A stretch of 37,001 nucleotides of DNA from Gammaproteobacteria bacterium UBA5078 (GTDB taxonomy: Bacteria > Pseudomonadota > Gammaproteobacteria > Pseudomonadales > Pseudohongiellaceae). Below are positions 17,092 to 26,650 of this stretch, piece after piece. The stretch spans positions 1-37,001 of the forward strand of contig DIAM01000020.1 of assembly GCA_002416505.1 (NCBI GenBank), read 5' to 3'. Under the pieces are notes generated by a model that saw only the letters and a program-made list of their open reading frames with translations, was not told the origin of the DNA and did no database searches. The first letter of the stretch is position 1, and every line of letters starts with the position of its first letter. Both the position numbers and the translations under genes were made by a program.

Positions 17092-18336
17092 CTAGTAGCG
17101 ATTCGGGCCTTCGAATACGTCTTTGTCGAACTCCTTCTCCCAGTTCGCCACCACGGTGGCCACCGATAGATCCCCCGCCACGTTTACGGCTGTGCGCGCC
17201 ATGTCCAGCGGCCTATCGAAGGGAATGATGAAACCCACCACTACCGCGATCTGCTCGGGGCTCATGCCAATAGCGCCCATCACCGCCGCCATCAGGAATA
17301 CCGATGCACCGGGCACCGCCGCCGTGCCGATAGAGACTAGTGTGGTGGCGCCCATTACGATGAGATAGTCGGCGAATGCGAGCTCGATGCCGAAGGCCTG
17401 CGCGGCGAATACCGAGACGATGCCCACATAGAGCGCGGTGCCGTCCATATTGATCGTCGCGCCGAGGGGCAACACAGTGGTCGCCACCACCGGCTTAATG
17501 CCGAGATTGCGTTCGGCAACAGCCATGCTCACGGGCAGAGTAGCCGAGCTAGAGGAGGTCGAGAACGCTACCAGCATCGCATCGCTGGCGCCCTTGAAGA
17601 ACTTATAAGGCCGCAGCTTCAGCAGGAAGCGCATTATGCCGCCATGCACCAAGAACACATGCAGGAAGCAGCCGAGGAACACCGCGGCGGCGAGACGCAC
17701 AACATCGAGTAGTGCGAGCACGCCTTGCGTGCCAGAGACCCAGGCGATCAGGGCGAAGACGCCAAACGGGGCGACTTCCATCACCCATCCGGTGATCTTC
17801 AGCATGATGTCGGAAGCCGCGTTCACCAGATCGGCGATCGGCTTGGCCTTCTCGCCCAATATGAGTCCCGCAATGCCCACGAGCAAGGCGAAGAAGATGA
17901 TCGCGAGGATATTGCCCTCAGCCAAGGCCGCCATAGGATTGCTCGGCACAATGCTCATCAGGCGTTCAGACAAGGGAATCGCCTCCTGCACTACCCCTGG
18001 TATGGTCGAGGAGAGGTCTACGCCGACGCCGGGCTGCAATATCACGGCGAGTATCAGCCCAATCGTTATAGCGAACAGCGTCGTCAGCATATACAGGGCA
18101 AGGGTCATGATGCCCAAGGAGCCGAGCTTCTTCGGGTCACCCATGGCGATCACACCGGAGACCAGTGTGAAAAACACTAGTGGGACTACGACCATGCTGA
18201 TGAGCCGCACGAAGAGATCGCCAATCCACTTAATCGAGACTGCCCCTTCTCCCCACACACTGCCAACGATGACGCCGAGCACTAGGGCAAGCACAATTCG
18301 TTTCCATAGGGCAATCTTGAACCAGTCGCGCAACAT
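17092..18336 (-). CDS. Glutamate/aspartate-type dicarboxylate:cation symporter (DAACS)
   Basis: The 414-residue protein (ATG 18336, with CGGAG 7 bases upstream; the frame runs open to 18414 but without a site) has the GltPh/GltP layout: re-entrant hairpin STSSSSATLP (259-268), NMDGT (296-300) and the substrate helix with Asp374, Asp378, Arg381, Thr382, Asn385 and Asp389. These six match GltPh Asp390, Asp394, Arg397, Thr398, Asn401 and Asp405 in spacing. The Arg favours acidic amino acids over neutral ones. It imports glutamate or aspartate with sodium or protons; in an ectoine producer this could supply a precursor amino acid, though the link is only thematic. Confidence 0.93.
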   Translation of the reverse strand: MLRDWFKIALWKRIVLALVLGVIVGSVWGEGAVSIKWIGDLFVRLISMVVVPLVFFTLVSGVIAMGDPKKLGSLGIMTLALYMLTTLFAITIGLILAVILQPGVGVDLSSTIPGVVQEAIPLSERLMSIVPSNPMAALAEGNILAIIFFALLVGIAGLILGEKAKPIADLVNAASDIMLKITGWVMEVAPFGVFALIAWVSGTQGVLALLDVVRLAAAVFLGCFLHVFLVHGGIMRFLLKLRPYKFFKGASDAMLVAFSTSSSSATLPVSMAVAERNLGIKPVVATTVLPLGATINMDGTALYVGIVSVFAAQAFGIELAFADYLIVMGATTLVSIGTAAVPGASVFLMAAVMGAIGMSPEQIAVVVGFIIPFDRPLDMARTAVNVAGDLSVATVVANWEKEFDKDVFEGPNRY

Positions 18337-18512
18337 AGAAGTCTCCGAATAATAGTCTCTTACAGCTCGTAACATATTGGAAATAGTGGCTACTGAGCCT
18401 ATAGAAAAACCCACTTGCGTGCCATCTTTTTTCTATGTGCAGAAAAGGGATAAACCTTGTGGAATATGCGACAATGCGCGCCCGAAGGACTTTCGTAAAA
18501 CTTAATACAGGC

Positions 18513-19274
18513 ATGAGCATGGCAGAGTTAGAGCCGGCATGGATAGAGGGGGTGGTGGTAGCCAATACGCACCGCACCCAGAATTTATTCTCGCTGCAAA
18601 TAGAGGCCGACTTGGCTCCTTTCGAGGCCGGTCAATACACTTGCATTGGCATCAATGTGGACGGCAAGCGCGTCGCGCAACCCTACTCCATCCTGAGCGC
18701 TCCCCACGAGCAGCCACTGGAGTTCTTCTTCTACACCCAGCTCGACGGGCAGCTCTCGGCGCGCCTTGCACTCCTGCAAGCAGGGGACTCTGTATGGGTA
18801 CAGCAACTCGCCGAAGGCAGTTTCACTCTCAGACAAGTGCCTGCCGGGCAAGACCTGTGGTTATTGGCCACCGGCACGGGTGTGGCACCCTTTCTCTCCA
18901 TCATCAAGTCTGCACAGGTCTGGGACAGGTTCGCGAATGTGATTTTGGTGTATGCCGTACGGCAATGGTGCGATATCGCCTATAGCGAGCTGATCGAGGA
19001 GACCAAGGCACAATACGCAGATCGTTTCACCTTCGTGCCCTTCGTCAGCCGCGAGAAGGTAGAGGGCAGCATCCATGGCCATATCCCGGCGAGCATTAGC
19101 AATGGCACCATAGAACGTGTAGCCGGTCGAGAGCTGTCATTGCAGAACTCCCAGTTCATGCTCTGCGGCAACCCAGGCATGGTACAGGACGCACTAAAAG
19201 CCTTAGAGCAAAGGGGCTTTGTGCGCAGCGTCGATGGGCAATCGGGGCATATCACCCTCGAAGCCTATTGGTAG
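18513..19274 (+). CDS. fpr: Ferredoxin/flavodoxin-NADP+ reductase
   Basis: The 253-residue product matches bacterial class FPR (about 250-260). Seen: FAD-binding QPYSILSAP (57-65), the nucleotide-phosphate loop TGTGVAPF (120-127), MLCGNPGM (216-223), and the terminal aromatic YW typical of this class, as in E. coli Fpr. It passes electrons between NADPH and ferredoxin or flavodoxin and supports radical enzymes and oxidative-stress defence. The start is chosen by family length; ATG 18513 and ATG 18519 are both possible and no strong ribosome site is present. A bidirectional hairpin follows directly after the stop. Confidence 0.93.
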   Translation: MSMAELEPAWIEGVVVANTHRTQNLFSLQIEADLAPFEAGQYTCIGINVDGKRVAQPYSILSAPHEQPLEFFFYTQLDGQLSARLALLQAGDSVWVQQLAEGSFTLRQVPAGQDLWLLATGTGVAPFLSIIKSAQVWDRFANVILVYAVRQWCDIAYSELIEETKAQYADRFTFVPFVSREKVEGSIHGHIPASISNGTIERVAGRELSLQNSQFMLCGNPGMVQDALKALEQRGFVRSVDGQSGHITLEAYW

Positions 19275-19275
19275 T

Positions 19276-19310
19276 AAAAAGGGGCTGAAGCGCTGGCCTC
19301 AACCCCTTTT
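19276..19310. terminator. Bidirectional hairpin terminator after fpr
   Basis: AAAAGGGG and CCCCTTTT arms (with a further partly paired TGA/TCA step) close a loop of about 15 bases, starting 2 bases after the fpr stop. It would serve fpr on the plus strand and the remnant TBDR gene on the minus strand, whose stop lies 39 bases away. Confidence 0.7.
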
Positions 19311-19348
19311 GATCACTCCCCCCTGCGCCAGCGCAAGGCTTCATCGCT

Positions 19349-19579
19349 CTAGCCGCCAGGCGTCCACTCCACTGCAACCCAGAATTGGCGCCCCCAGGGT
19401 GTCGACAGACGCGTCTCGAAACCGCCCTGAATCGGCATACGCTGTGGCCGAAGATCGAAGAGATTGTTGATCCCTGCGCTCAAGGTGAAACTGCTGTCGA
19501 AGTATTGATCGATCACCTTCGCATAGGGTGCATCCCAGCGCATCTCCCCTCGGATAGTGCGCGGAGCGATCCAACCGTC
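19349..19579 (-). pseudogene. C-terminal remnant of a third TonB-dependent receptor
   Basis: The minus-strand frame has 76 codons after an in-frame TAA at 19582-19580 and ends with TAG at 19351-19349. It reads as the last part of a TBDR and closely parallels the end of the intact receptor at 23533-26436: APRTIRGE versus PPSTIHGE, QYFDSSFTLSAGINNLFD versus QYFDSEITVSAGISNLFD, and ETRLSTPWGRQ shared exactly, then WTPGG versus WTPGR. There is no plug, no signal peptide and no start, so it is a broken gene. Its 5' limit falls 8 bases from the hairpin of the next TBDR. It was probably left by a deletion within a tandem TBDR array. Confidence 0.85.
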
Positions 19580-19586
19580 TTAACGA

Positions 19587-19621
19587 AGAAGGGGCCCCAT
19601 TGGGGCCCCTTCTCTTTTTTT
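19587..19621. terminator. Strong GC-rich hairpin downstream of the TBDR at 19676
   Basis: A perfect 12-base stem (AGAAGGGGCCCC / GGGGCCCCTTCT) with a 3-base loop is followed on the plus strand by C and seven T. On the minus strand the following bases are CTTCTTCGTT, less T-rich. Facing plus it would block reading into the TBDR's antisense side; facing minus it may end the TBDR mRNA. The stem is seen; the main direction of action is uncertain. Confidence 0.7.
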
Positions 19622-19675
19622 AGCAATCTGTGCAACAAATTCCGCGCAGATTAGCTAGCTAGACTATCCGCTGGT

Positions 19676-22651
19676 TTAGAAATCGTACACCATACGCGCA
19701 TAGATCGAGCGACCCATCGGATCCTGCAACTCACCCATTACACCAGCAAAGTCCGGTGTACGCTGCGCCTGACGGTCGAACAGGTTGCGCGAACCAACGC
19801 TGAACGCCATCTCGCCACCCATCAACTCCAAACCCTGATAAGTGTAGGCTAGGTCGAAGTCCGTCCATGCACGGATCTGGCCGCCAACGATACTAGGATT
19901 TGGGTTGGTATTGGCGAATAGATTGATAACGGGGATGTAGTTCGTACCATCCCAATCCATCTCACTCAGGTAGTGAAGCGTACCGCTTAGCGCGTGGTTG
20001 CCCAAGTTCCAGCCCAAGCGCAGGTTGGCCTTCAGTTCAGGCACCGCGGGCGCAGTGGCGGTTTGCAGGTTAGTCAAGCCGGCACCTTCGCCTATGGGGC
20101 CGTCGACGGTGTCTTGATACTTGAACGAGTCCATATAGGTAGCCTGCAGGCTAATGCGGAAGTTACCTAAATCGGCTAGGCTCAAGCGGTAGTTCGCCTG
20201 AATATCCCAAGCAGTTACCTCCACGCTCTGGGCGTTGACGCTACCCGGTGCAGAGACCTGCAAAATGGTGCCTAGGTCTCTTTCGTCGCGGATGATATCC
20301 GGATTGCTCAGACCGCTAGCCAGCCATGCCTGCAATTGCGCCATCGAGGGCCGACCGGCGGCACCCACGCCATTGCCTGCGAAGCCAGACCATTCCTTGA
20401 ACGCAGCGAAGTCATTGTTCATCACTGTCTGGCCGGAGATGCCGACGATACGGTTCTTGAAGTCAGTGGTGTTCCAAGTAACCGACACGTCGAAGGACTC
20501 GAACGCTATATCAAAACCTAACTGCTTCGATGTTGAGAACTCGTTCTGTAGAGCTGGGTTACCGCCCGAACAGGCCGTAGTGAATGCCGAGAACGCGGAG
20601 AAGCGGTCAGTTACCGTAGACAGGCCACAGCTGACCGGATTCAACAGTTGCTGAAGCGTTGGCGCGATGAACGCGTCACCAGTCGTAGCACGCAGAGTCA
20701 GCCAGTCCATCGGCGCATAGGTGATGCCGAATTTCGGATCCGTCGACTTCTGGCCGGTGCTGAATTCCTCGTTGCGTACTGCGGCCTCGATTTCCACATT
20801 GGACAATATCGGAATCGCAAGCTCGAGGAAGTAGGCGTCAACATCACGACTACCAGTGGTGATGTCCTCAGCAAACGGGCTACCTATCCAAGTATCTCCG
20901 CGGATTTCAACGAGGGAAGGCGTGTTGGTGTACTTGTCTGAACGACGCTGATAACCAACCGCTGCGCCGATCGGGCCGCCTGGCAGTTCGAAGTCGCCCA
21001 AAGGCACTTCGCCGTTGAACACAAGATCAATTGTACTCAACCAGTTCTCTTCCATTTCCTTGTCGCGCGCCGCGATCGCATCCATCACCTGAATGCTATT
21101 ATTGGTCGACTGATCCACCACGAAGAATGGGTTGTAACAGGCATCGCGATCGTTGATGACGTCACAACTTAGGCCCTGCTTCATGGCCTCGATATCGTAG
21201 TTCTGATTCGACGTGAAACGATAGGTCTGTTTGCCCGTGGCATAGGCAGCCATACCCTCCCACCCTTCCAATCCAGGAACCTTGAAGTCTGCCTGGAAGA
21301 GCATGCGGTTGCTAACGTCTGTGCTGCCTTGGGTGTTGTCGCCGTCCGCAGTGTTTCCGTTTGGTTGAGTGTGGGTCTTGTTGATCGGACGCAGGGTACG
21401 AGGTCTAACATCTTCGTGCAGCAACACGCCATTAGCGGTAGTGCCGGAGACTAGGTAGTCCATTAGTCCGTCTTTATTGATGTCGACCGATCCACGATCG
21501 GGGATACCATCGCCGTTTGCATCGATACCATAGAGCTGTTGACCTGCTGCGTTCTTGGCGAGGAACGGGTTACCCGGTTGCTCACCACGAACAGCTCCCA
21601 GCTCGGCGATGCGCGAGTTGCCCGGATTCGAGGTTGAGGTGTAGTTCACCTCGGACAGGCGCGAATCGAAAGCCTGGAAGCGCAGGGTCAGGTCATCGCT
21701 GGCCTCCCAAGTGGCGTTAAGGAAAAGAGAAGTAGTATCGTCTGGCTCGCGGTAGCTGCGAGTATCGCCGTAGTCGAAGTAGCACGTAGTGCCAGCTAGC
21801 ATGCCATAGGGGTTGTTAGCGACATCTACTTGGTAAGACTGGCGCTGCGAGGCAGGCGCACAGTTAGGATCTGGTTTATTAGAACTAACCCCGGTGTACT
21901 GACCAGCGGCGTTACGCGTTGGTTGCACCCAGTTGCCTGGAGCGTTAGAGGAATAGTTCAGGCCTGCTTGGGCTAGTTCGGGGCGTTCGTCCCAGCCTAG
22001 ACGGCTGTTGGTGCGGAATTGACCCGCCAACACCACGTCGATGTCGCCGACATCGCCACCCCATAAGAATTGTGCAGACTGCTCGTCGTAATCGCCGCGG
22101 GAGTCTTGCTCGCCATAGACCTCGACCTTCGCACCGTCATAGGAAGCGTAGGGAACGAAGTTGACCACACCAGCCACCGCTTCGTTGCCGTACAGTGCCG
22201 CCGCGCCGTCGGCCACGATGTCGAGGCGCTGGATGGCGATAGTGGGCAGCATGGCATTGACGTTTTCGTTCACGATACGCTTGCCGTCAATCAGAGTGAG
22301 AGTCGAACGAGGCCCGAGTCCGCGCAGATCGATATTGGAGGTGCGTGAGCTGGTGCCTTGGATTGTGTTAGTGATCGAGGACGAAGGGCCGCCTACGAAG
22401 GACATGTTCTGGATGACTTCACCAAGGTTTAGGGTGCCCTCATCTTTGAGGTCGTCAGCACTGAGCTGGGTAATCTGCGAGGCCTGGGTAAAACCCTCGC
22501 TGCGACGGATATAGGAACCGGTAACGACTACTTCTTCCACTTCCGGATCCACGGCCTGTTGGGCATAGCCCGCGGAGGACAGTGAGATCAGCGAGAGGGA
22601 AACAGCGGTGTAAATCAGACTGCGTTTGTGGGGAACATTGAATCGCATCAT
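19676..22651 (-). CDS. Large TonB-dependent receptor with paired calcium-loop motifs
   Basis: This 991-residue receptor has a signal peptide ending GYA30, the TonB box EEVVVTGSYIRR (39-50), and a plug with IDLRGLG, TLTLIDGKR and ALYGNEAVAGVVNF blocks. A long barrel with large loops ends in YARMVYDF. Two EF-hand-like loops, DANGDGIPD (377-385) and DINKDGLMD (390-398), lie in one loop region. Cys264 and Cys290 (DPNC ... TCYFDYGDT) may form an external disulfide and have counterparts in the next TBDR. AGGAGAGA precedes the ATG-ATG start. It is the paralogue of the receptor at 23533-26436. The ligand is unknown. Confidence 0.92.
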   Translation of the reverse strand: MMRFNVPHKRSLIYTAVSLSLISLSSAGYAQQAVDPEVEEVVVTGSYIRRSEGFTQASQITQLSADDLKDEGTLNLGEVIQNMSFVGGPSSSITNTIQGTSSRTSNIDLRGLGPRSTLTLIDGKRIVNENVNAMLPTIAIQRLDIVADGAAALYGNEAVAGVVNFVPYASYDGAKVEVYGEQDSRGDYDEQSAQFLWGGDVGDIDVVLAGQFRTNSRLGWDERPELAQAGLNYSSNAPGNWVQPTRNAAGQYTGVSSNKPDPNCAPASQRQSYQVDVANNPYGMLAGTTCYFDYGDTRSYREPDDTTSLFLNATWEASDDLTLRFQAFDSRLSEVNYTSTSNPGNSRIAELGAVRGEQPGNPFLAKNAAGQQLYGIDANGDGIPDRGSVDINKDGLMDYLVSGTTANGVLLHEDVRPRTLRPINKTHTQPNGNTADGDNTQGSTDVSNRMLFQADFKVPGLEGWEGMAAYATGKQTYRFTSNQNYDIEAMKQGLSCDVINDRDACYNPFFVVDQSTNNSIQVMDAIAARDKEMEENWLSTIDLVFNGEVPLGDFELPGGPIGAAVGYQRRSDKYTNTPSLVEIRGDTWIGSPFAEDITTGSRDVDAYFLELAIPILSNVEIEAAVRNEEFSTGQKSTDPKFGITYAPMDWLTLRATTGDAFIAPTLQQLLNPVSCGLSTVTDRFSAFSAFTTACSGGNPALQNEFSTSKQLGFDIAFESFDVSVTWNTTDFKNRIVGISGQTVMNNDFAAFKEWSGFAGNGVGAAGRPSMAQLQAWLASGLSNPDIIRDERDLGTILQVSAPGSVNAQSVEVTAWDIQANYRLSLADLGNFRISLQATYMDSFKYQDTVDGPIGEGAGLTNLQTATAPAVPELKANLRLGWNLGNHALSGTLHYLSEMDWDGTNYIPVINLFANTNPNPSIVGGQIRAWTDFDLAYTYQGLELMGGEMAFSVGSRNLFDRQAQRTPDFAGVMGELQDPMGRSIYARMVYDF

Positions 22652-23449
22652 TCTCTCCTAAATTTGTTTTTGTTATTTGAAGCTAACCGATACAACACGG
22701 ACTATGAGCTTGGCTTAGAAAAATCGACGCCTCATCGCCAACACCGAAGCCTGATCAATCTACATATTTGGAACGATCGAATACTGTCCTATGAAAAAGA
22801 ATATTTCAACAGTTTGTAACTATTATTCTAGAACTTGTTACAAGTTGAACTTTAGGCAGATGACGGGATTCTAATAGAATTGATTCGACACTGAATCATT
22901 TCCTTGGCGAGCGTCTTCGAATATGATTGCGGAGCGATCGAGCGCCAAAACGGACATGGCAATAGAATCCATTTCGAGACGATTGATGCGGAGATAGGAA
23001 CAAAGAGTTAATGGCAGGTTCGTGCTTACAGCCATGGCTTTAAGGCCTCGCCCTAAAACCTCGAGACACGCCCGAACGCCACAGCTTCACTAGCTTTTAC
23101 TAGGCCTGCGCACTACGCTAACGCATCCATTCAGGAGCACCTCAGACTAGAAGCACAGCATAGATACGCTGCATCCGGTTTTGGTATGGGAGGCGCAGAT
23201 GCACACACAATCATGAAGGGAGAATAATAGTGTGAAGAATGGCTACAGAAAACCGAACGACGAAATGATTTATTCTCGCGACTAATGAAGATCTGCCATA
23301 GCACAGCTGTAGATGATCTACCATTCGCTGCTTAGACTTTTCAAGGAATATACTTAGATATCAATTTATCTTCGGCGCATTTTGTAAAGAATTTATTTTC
23401 CCGAAATTGTCCGCCAAAGCAAAACGAGGAGAGGGCTTCTGCACTTTGG
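22652..23449. other. Long intergenic stretch between the two TBDRs (about 800 bases)
   Basis: No frame here has a supported gene: the open frames are short, lack ribosome sites and do not resemble either TBDR. It must hold the promoter of the TBDR at 19676-22651 at its lower-coordinate end, where base composition is AT-rich (22660-22860). The only structure seen is the inverted repeat set at 22812-22846. No decayed coding match to the neighbouring receptors was found by eye in the part I translated (about 22650-23110, minus strand). Confidence 0.6.
22812..22846. promoter_or_regulatory. Inverted repeats of GTTACAA upstream of a TBDR
   Basis: AACTTGT-T-ACAAGTT (22832-22846) is a perfect 7-base-arm palindrome. 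TTTGTAAC at about 22813-22820 gives another inverted copy of the GTTACAA core, 16 bases away. The set lies about 165-195 bases upstream of the TBDR start at 22651. Repeated cores suggest a regulator site; the protein is unknown and the promoter was not located. Confidence 0.35.
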
Positions 23450-23489
23450 AACAAAAAACCGAGCCACTGCCATGGCCCGGTTTTTTGTT
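23450..23489. terminator. Hairpin terminator of the TBDR at 23533
   Basis: Twelve-base outer arms AACAAAAAACCG and CGGTTTTTTGTT, with a further GCCA/TGGC step inside, form a stem 43 bases after the TBDR stop. T-runs on both strands make it a bidirectional intrinsic terminator. Confidence 0.8.
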
Positions 23490-23532
23490 GATCATTCCCA
23501 GCTCTCCAACCTAGGAATAGGGTTCTATTCCT

Positions 23533-26436
23533 CTAGCGGCCCGGGGTCCAATCTAAAGACACCCAGTACTGACGCCCCCAGGGCGTTGACAAGCGCGTCT
23601 CCGCGCCTCCGATAATGCCCAGTCGCTGCGGGCGTTTATCGAACAAGTTGCTGATCCCGGCACTGACCGTGATCTCACTGTCGAAGTACTGAGTGAATAC
23701 ATGGGCATAGCGCGCATCCACGATGTACTCCCCATGAATCGTACTTGGAGGGTTCAGCGCGTTATTGCCATCTGCCCAGAAGAAGTCCACCACCTGATCA
23801 TCGAACTCGATATCGTTCCAATAGTTGGCAGAGATCGACGCACTCTGATTGCCACGGAACCAGTTCATCCTCATGTTGAGCTTAGTCGAAGGAATCGGCG
23901 GCACTATGCCCGTCCGACCATTCTGTTTACCAAGCGCCTCGGTGCGCACCTCGTCCAGACCCATGTAGTCATAGGTCAAGTAGTAGGTCGTCTGCACAGT
24001 GGTGTTGAACGTCCCCCAGTCTTGGGTATCGAAGCGGTATTCCGCCTTCAAGTCGAGGAGGTCGATCCACACGGAACTGATGTTGGCAGATTGGACGAAT
24101 AGTCTAGATACCGACCCACTGGGATAGCGCTGGATGGGGTAGCCCGCAATCGCGGCCTTACTCGCTAGCCATGCATCGGCACGAGCACGAGTTGCGGAGC
24201 CGGGAGCCGGATCGTAGCTGGCCCTTGCGATTCCAGTCTCCTTCAGGAAATTTGTGAACTCAAAGCCGACAGTGTCCTGCTGGCTCAAACTCCTAATCCT
24301 ATCGACATACTCGATCTCCTGATAGTCCATGGACAGGTTCAAACCCTCCAGCGCACCCGAGGGCTCCCAAGTGATGCCAAGGTTCTGGATGGTAGAGGTT
24401 TCCGGTTGCAGGTTGGGATTACCGGAGCTACACCAGATGCCACCGATCAAAGGCGTGTTAGTGAACTCGTCTATGCCGCTGAACATGTCGGCGCAGGTGT
24501 CATCGGCGACGAAGGGGCGTGCCTGATAAGGCGAGGGAGCCAGGAAGCTCTCTCCCCACGAGGCTCGCACTGCCAAGCTCGGCAGGGCTTCCCAACGCAG
24601 GGACACCTTCGGCGTGGTGGCCTTTAGCCCGAAATCCTTGAATTCCTCGTGCCGCACCGCTAACTGTGCGGCCAAGCTCTCCAGGATTGGAATCTCCAGT
24701 TCCGCGAACACCGAGCGAGTCTCGGAGACATAGACCGCATCGTCCTGCCGCGCCCCGAGGATCTGGCTATTGGCATAGTCTTCGCCGAGCCGGTCGAATG
24801 GATCCTCGAAGTCATAGGTACTGAGATCCCGCCACTGGTATCCGATGGCCATCGCCATGGCGCCCGCGGGCAGGTCATAGAGCTCACCCGTTATGACGGT
24901 CTCAAACACATCCAACTCTTCTCGCGAGTTCAATCCATTAGGATTGGACAGCATTAGCCAATCGACCAATTGCTGGGAATTGCTAGTCACCCCTTCGACA
25001 TAATTGGGGGACTTAGGCGACGAGGATCCGAAGGGATTGAACCACTCGTTGCCATTGGGGCCGCCCAAGCCAGACATGGCCAATTGCAGGCGACTGGAGC
25101 TGATCACATTCTGATCGGTGGTGGCCTTCGAATCCTGACGGGCGAAATAGGAATAGCCAGTCCACGAGCCCGCAAGATCATACTCGGCATTGAGCTTAAA
25201 ACGATTCAGAGAAAAGTCCGAATCCACTTTCTTGGAGGTGTCGGAATAGAAAGAGGTGGGAAGTGTGGCGCCGGTATGCCCGAAGATCCGCCAACTCCAC
25301 GGCGTAAGATCCACTCCCCACGGGTTGGCTGGATGACTGGCGGGGATCTTCATCACCGCGCGGTCATTGCCGCCGTTAGGAGAGGAGCCGGTGGTACGCT
25401 CATTGTTGTAGCGATAATGATTGTTCAGGGTGGCATTCAGGCGCAGCCAGTCTGTCGCCTCATAGCTCACACTACTATAGAGGTTATAGTCCACCTCATG
25501 CCGAGAATAGGCATGCTGCTGACTGTACTCATAGGTACAGGCCGTGCCTCGATAGATAGTCCCCGATGGGTCGGGCATCGAACCTGTGCCGTGAGAGGGT
25601 GAGCCCTCATTGAAAGTGCCACAGTTCGGGTCGAGCAGTGTTGGCCCGACACTGGTGCCGCCATGAGGGGCGAGTATGTTGACGCCCGCATCAGCGCCTT
25701 GCAGCTCGCGGAACACGCCGATAGGGCCAGAATTTGACGCATTGTTTGAGTGCTCCCATTCACGGGGACGCTCATACATCATCAGTGGCGTTCTCTTCTT
25801 CGCCTCAAAGGCGCCGACATAGTCGATACCGTTATCGAACGATTTTCCCCATAGGAAGGAGCCAGTCATATCTTCCATCGCGCCGTCTTCGGTGCGCTGG
25901 TAATAGGTGCGCGCACGGAAGCCCTCGAATTCCTTAATGGGGATGATATTGACCACCCCGGCCACCGCATCGGAACCATACAATGCGGAACCACCGTCCA
26001 GCACCAGCTCCATTCTGGCGATGGCGATCTCCGGCAGGGACGCCGACAACACGGGGCTCAGAGTCCGCGCACCATCGATCAGCGTCAGCGTGGAGTTCTC
26101 CCCCAAGCCGCGCAGATTAAAGCTACTATTGCCGTTCTGAGTCCCGTCGGCCGTACCCAGAACGATGTTTACCACATTGGTATTCTGGGTATAACTAAGG
26201 TCACGAATATAGGCTCCCATACTTGGTGCGCCGGACTCGAACAGATCTTCTGCGGTGACCGTATCAACAGGGGAGTTTTGCGCGAACGCGCTGTTGCGAA
26301 TATACGAGCCGGTGACGACGACCTCCTCTACCTCGGGAGAGTCTTGGGCAAGCACATAGGCAGGAATCGAACATGAAATTGCGAGGCAGGATTGAATCGT
26401 TAGGCGCAGTTTCCCGCGCCGAGTAAAGTTCAGCAT
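23533..26436 (-). CDS. Large TonB-dependent receptor, paralogue of the neighbouring TBDR
   Basis: The 967-residue receptor has a signal peptide (ending VLAQ), the TonB box EEVVVTGSYIR (37-47), the plug blocks FNLRGLG, TLTLIDGAR and ALYGSDAVAGVVN, and a long barrel ending RQYWVSLDWTPGR. It shares the plug layout and the DPNC/second-Cys loop with the receptor at 19676-22651 and its C-terminus with the remnant at 19349-19579, so the three descend from one family. It lacks the EF-hand-like loops. CCGGAGATAAAT precedes the ATG. The cytochrome-copper enzyme gene lies upstream on the same strand but a terminator separates them, so they are probably transcribed apart. The ligand is unknown. Confidence 0.92.
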   Translation of the reverse strand: MLNFTRRGKLRLTIQSCLAISCSIPAYVLAQDSPEVEEVVVTGSYIRNSAFAQNSPVDTVTAEDLFESGAPSMGAYIRDLSYTQNTNVVNIVLGTADGTQNGNSSFNLRGLGENSTLTLIDGARTLSPVLSASLPEIAIARMELVLDGGSALYGSDAVAGVVNIIPIKEFEGFRARTYYQRTEDGAMEDMTGSFLWGKSFDNGIDYVGAFEAKKRTPLMMYERPREWEHSNNASNSGPIGVFRELQGADAGVNILAPHGGTSVGPTLLDPNCGTFNEGSPSHGTGSMPDPSGTIYRGTACTYEYSQQHAYSRHEVDYNLYSSVSYEATDWLRLNATLNNHYRYNNERTTGSSPNGGNDRAVMKIPASHPANPWGVDLTPWSWRIFGHTGATLPTSFYSDTSKKVDSDFSLNRFKLNAEYDLAGSWTGYSYFARQDSKATTDQNVISSSRLQLAMSGLGGPNGNEWFNPFGSSSPKSPNYVEGVTSNSQQLVDWLMLSNPNGLNSREELDVFETVITGELYDLPAGAMAMAIGYQWRDLSTYDFEDPFDRLGEDYANSQILGARQDDAVYVSETRSVFAELEIPILESLAAQLAVRHEEFKDFGLKATTPKVSLRWEALPSLAVRASWGESFLAPSPYQARPFVADDTCADMFSGIDEFTNTPLIGGIWCSSGNPNLQPETSTIQNLGITWEPSGALEGLNLSMDYQEIEYVDRIRSLSQQDTVGFEFTNFLKETGIARASYDPAPGSATRARADAWLASKAAIAGYPIQRYPSGSVSRLFVQSANISSVWIDLLDLKAEYRFDTQDWGTFNTTVQTTYYLTYDYMGLDEVRTEALGKQNGRTGIVPPIPSTKLNMRMNWFRGNQSASISANYWNDIEFDDQVVDFFWADGNNALNPPSTIHGEYIVDARYAHVFTQYFDSEITVSAGISNLFDKRPQRLGIIGGAETRLSTPWGRQYWVSLDWTPGR

Positions 26437-26650
26437 ATTTATCTCCGGTTGTTAGCGCTCACCGCATTACTGCAGATCCGCTTTTATTTTTTTAGATACC
26501 AATAGCTACTTACTTGAATAAGGCACTACTTGATTATCACTGGAGATTCGACTTCTAAACTACCGATTCCGGTACGCCGATAAACGACCAAAACTTCCTT
26601 ATGCGCTCGATATAAACAGCGCCTTTACTAAAACGCAATTACTAATTCTG

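Noticed and set aside
17636..18352. 238-codon plus-strand frame opposite the symporter gene
   Set aside because: It is the mirror of a conserved membrane protein with all its catalytic motifs; Thr/Ser-rich shadow translation.
22628..22819. Small plus-strand gene overlapping the TBDR start
   Set aside because: No ribosome site, overlaps the 5' end and leader of the TBDR, no recognisable motif.
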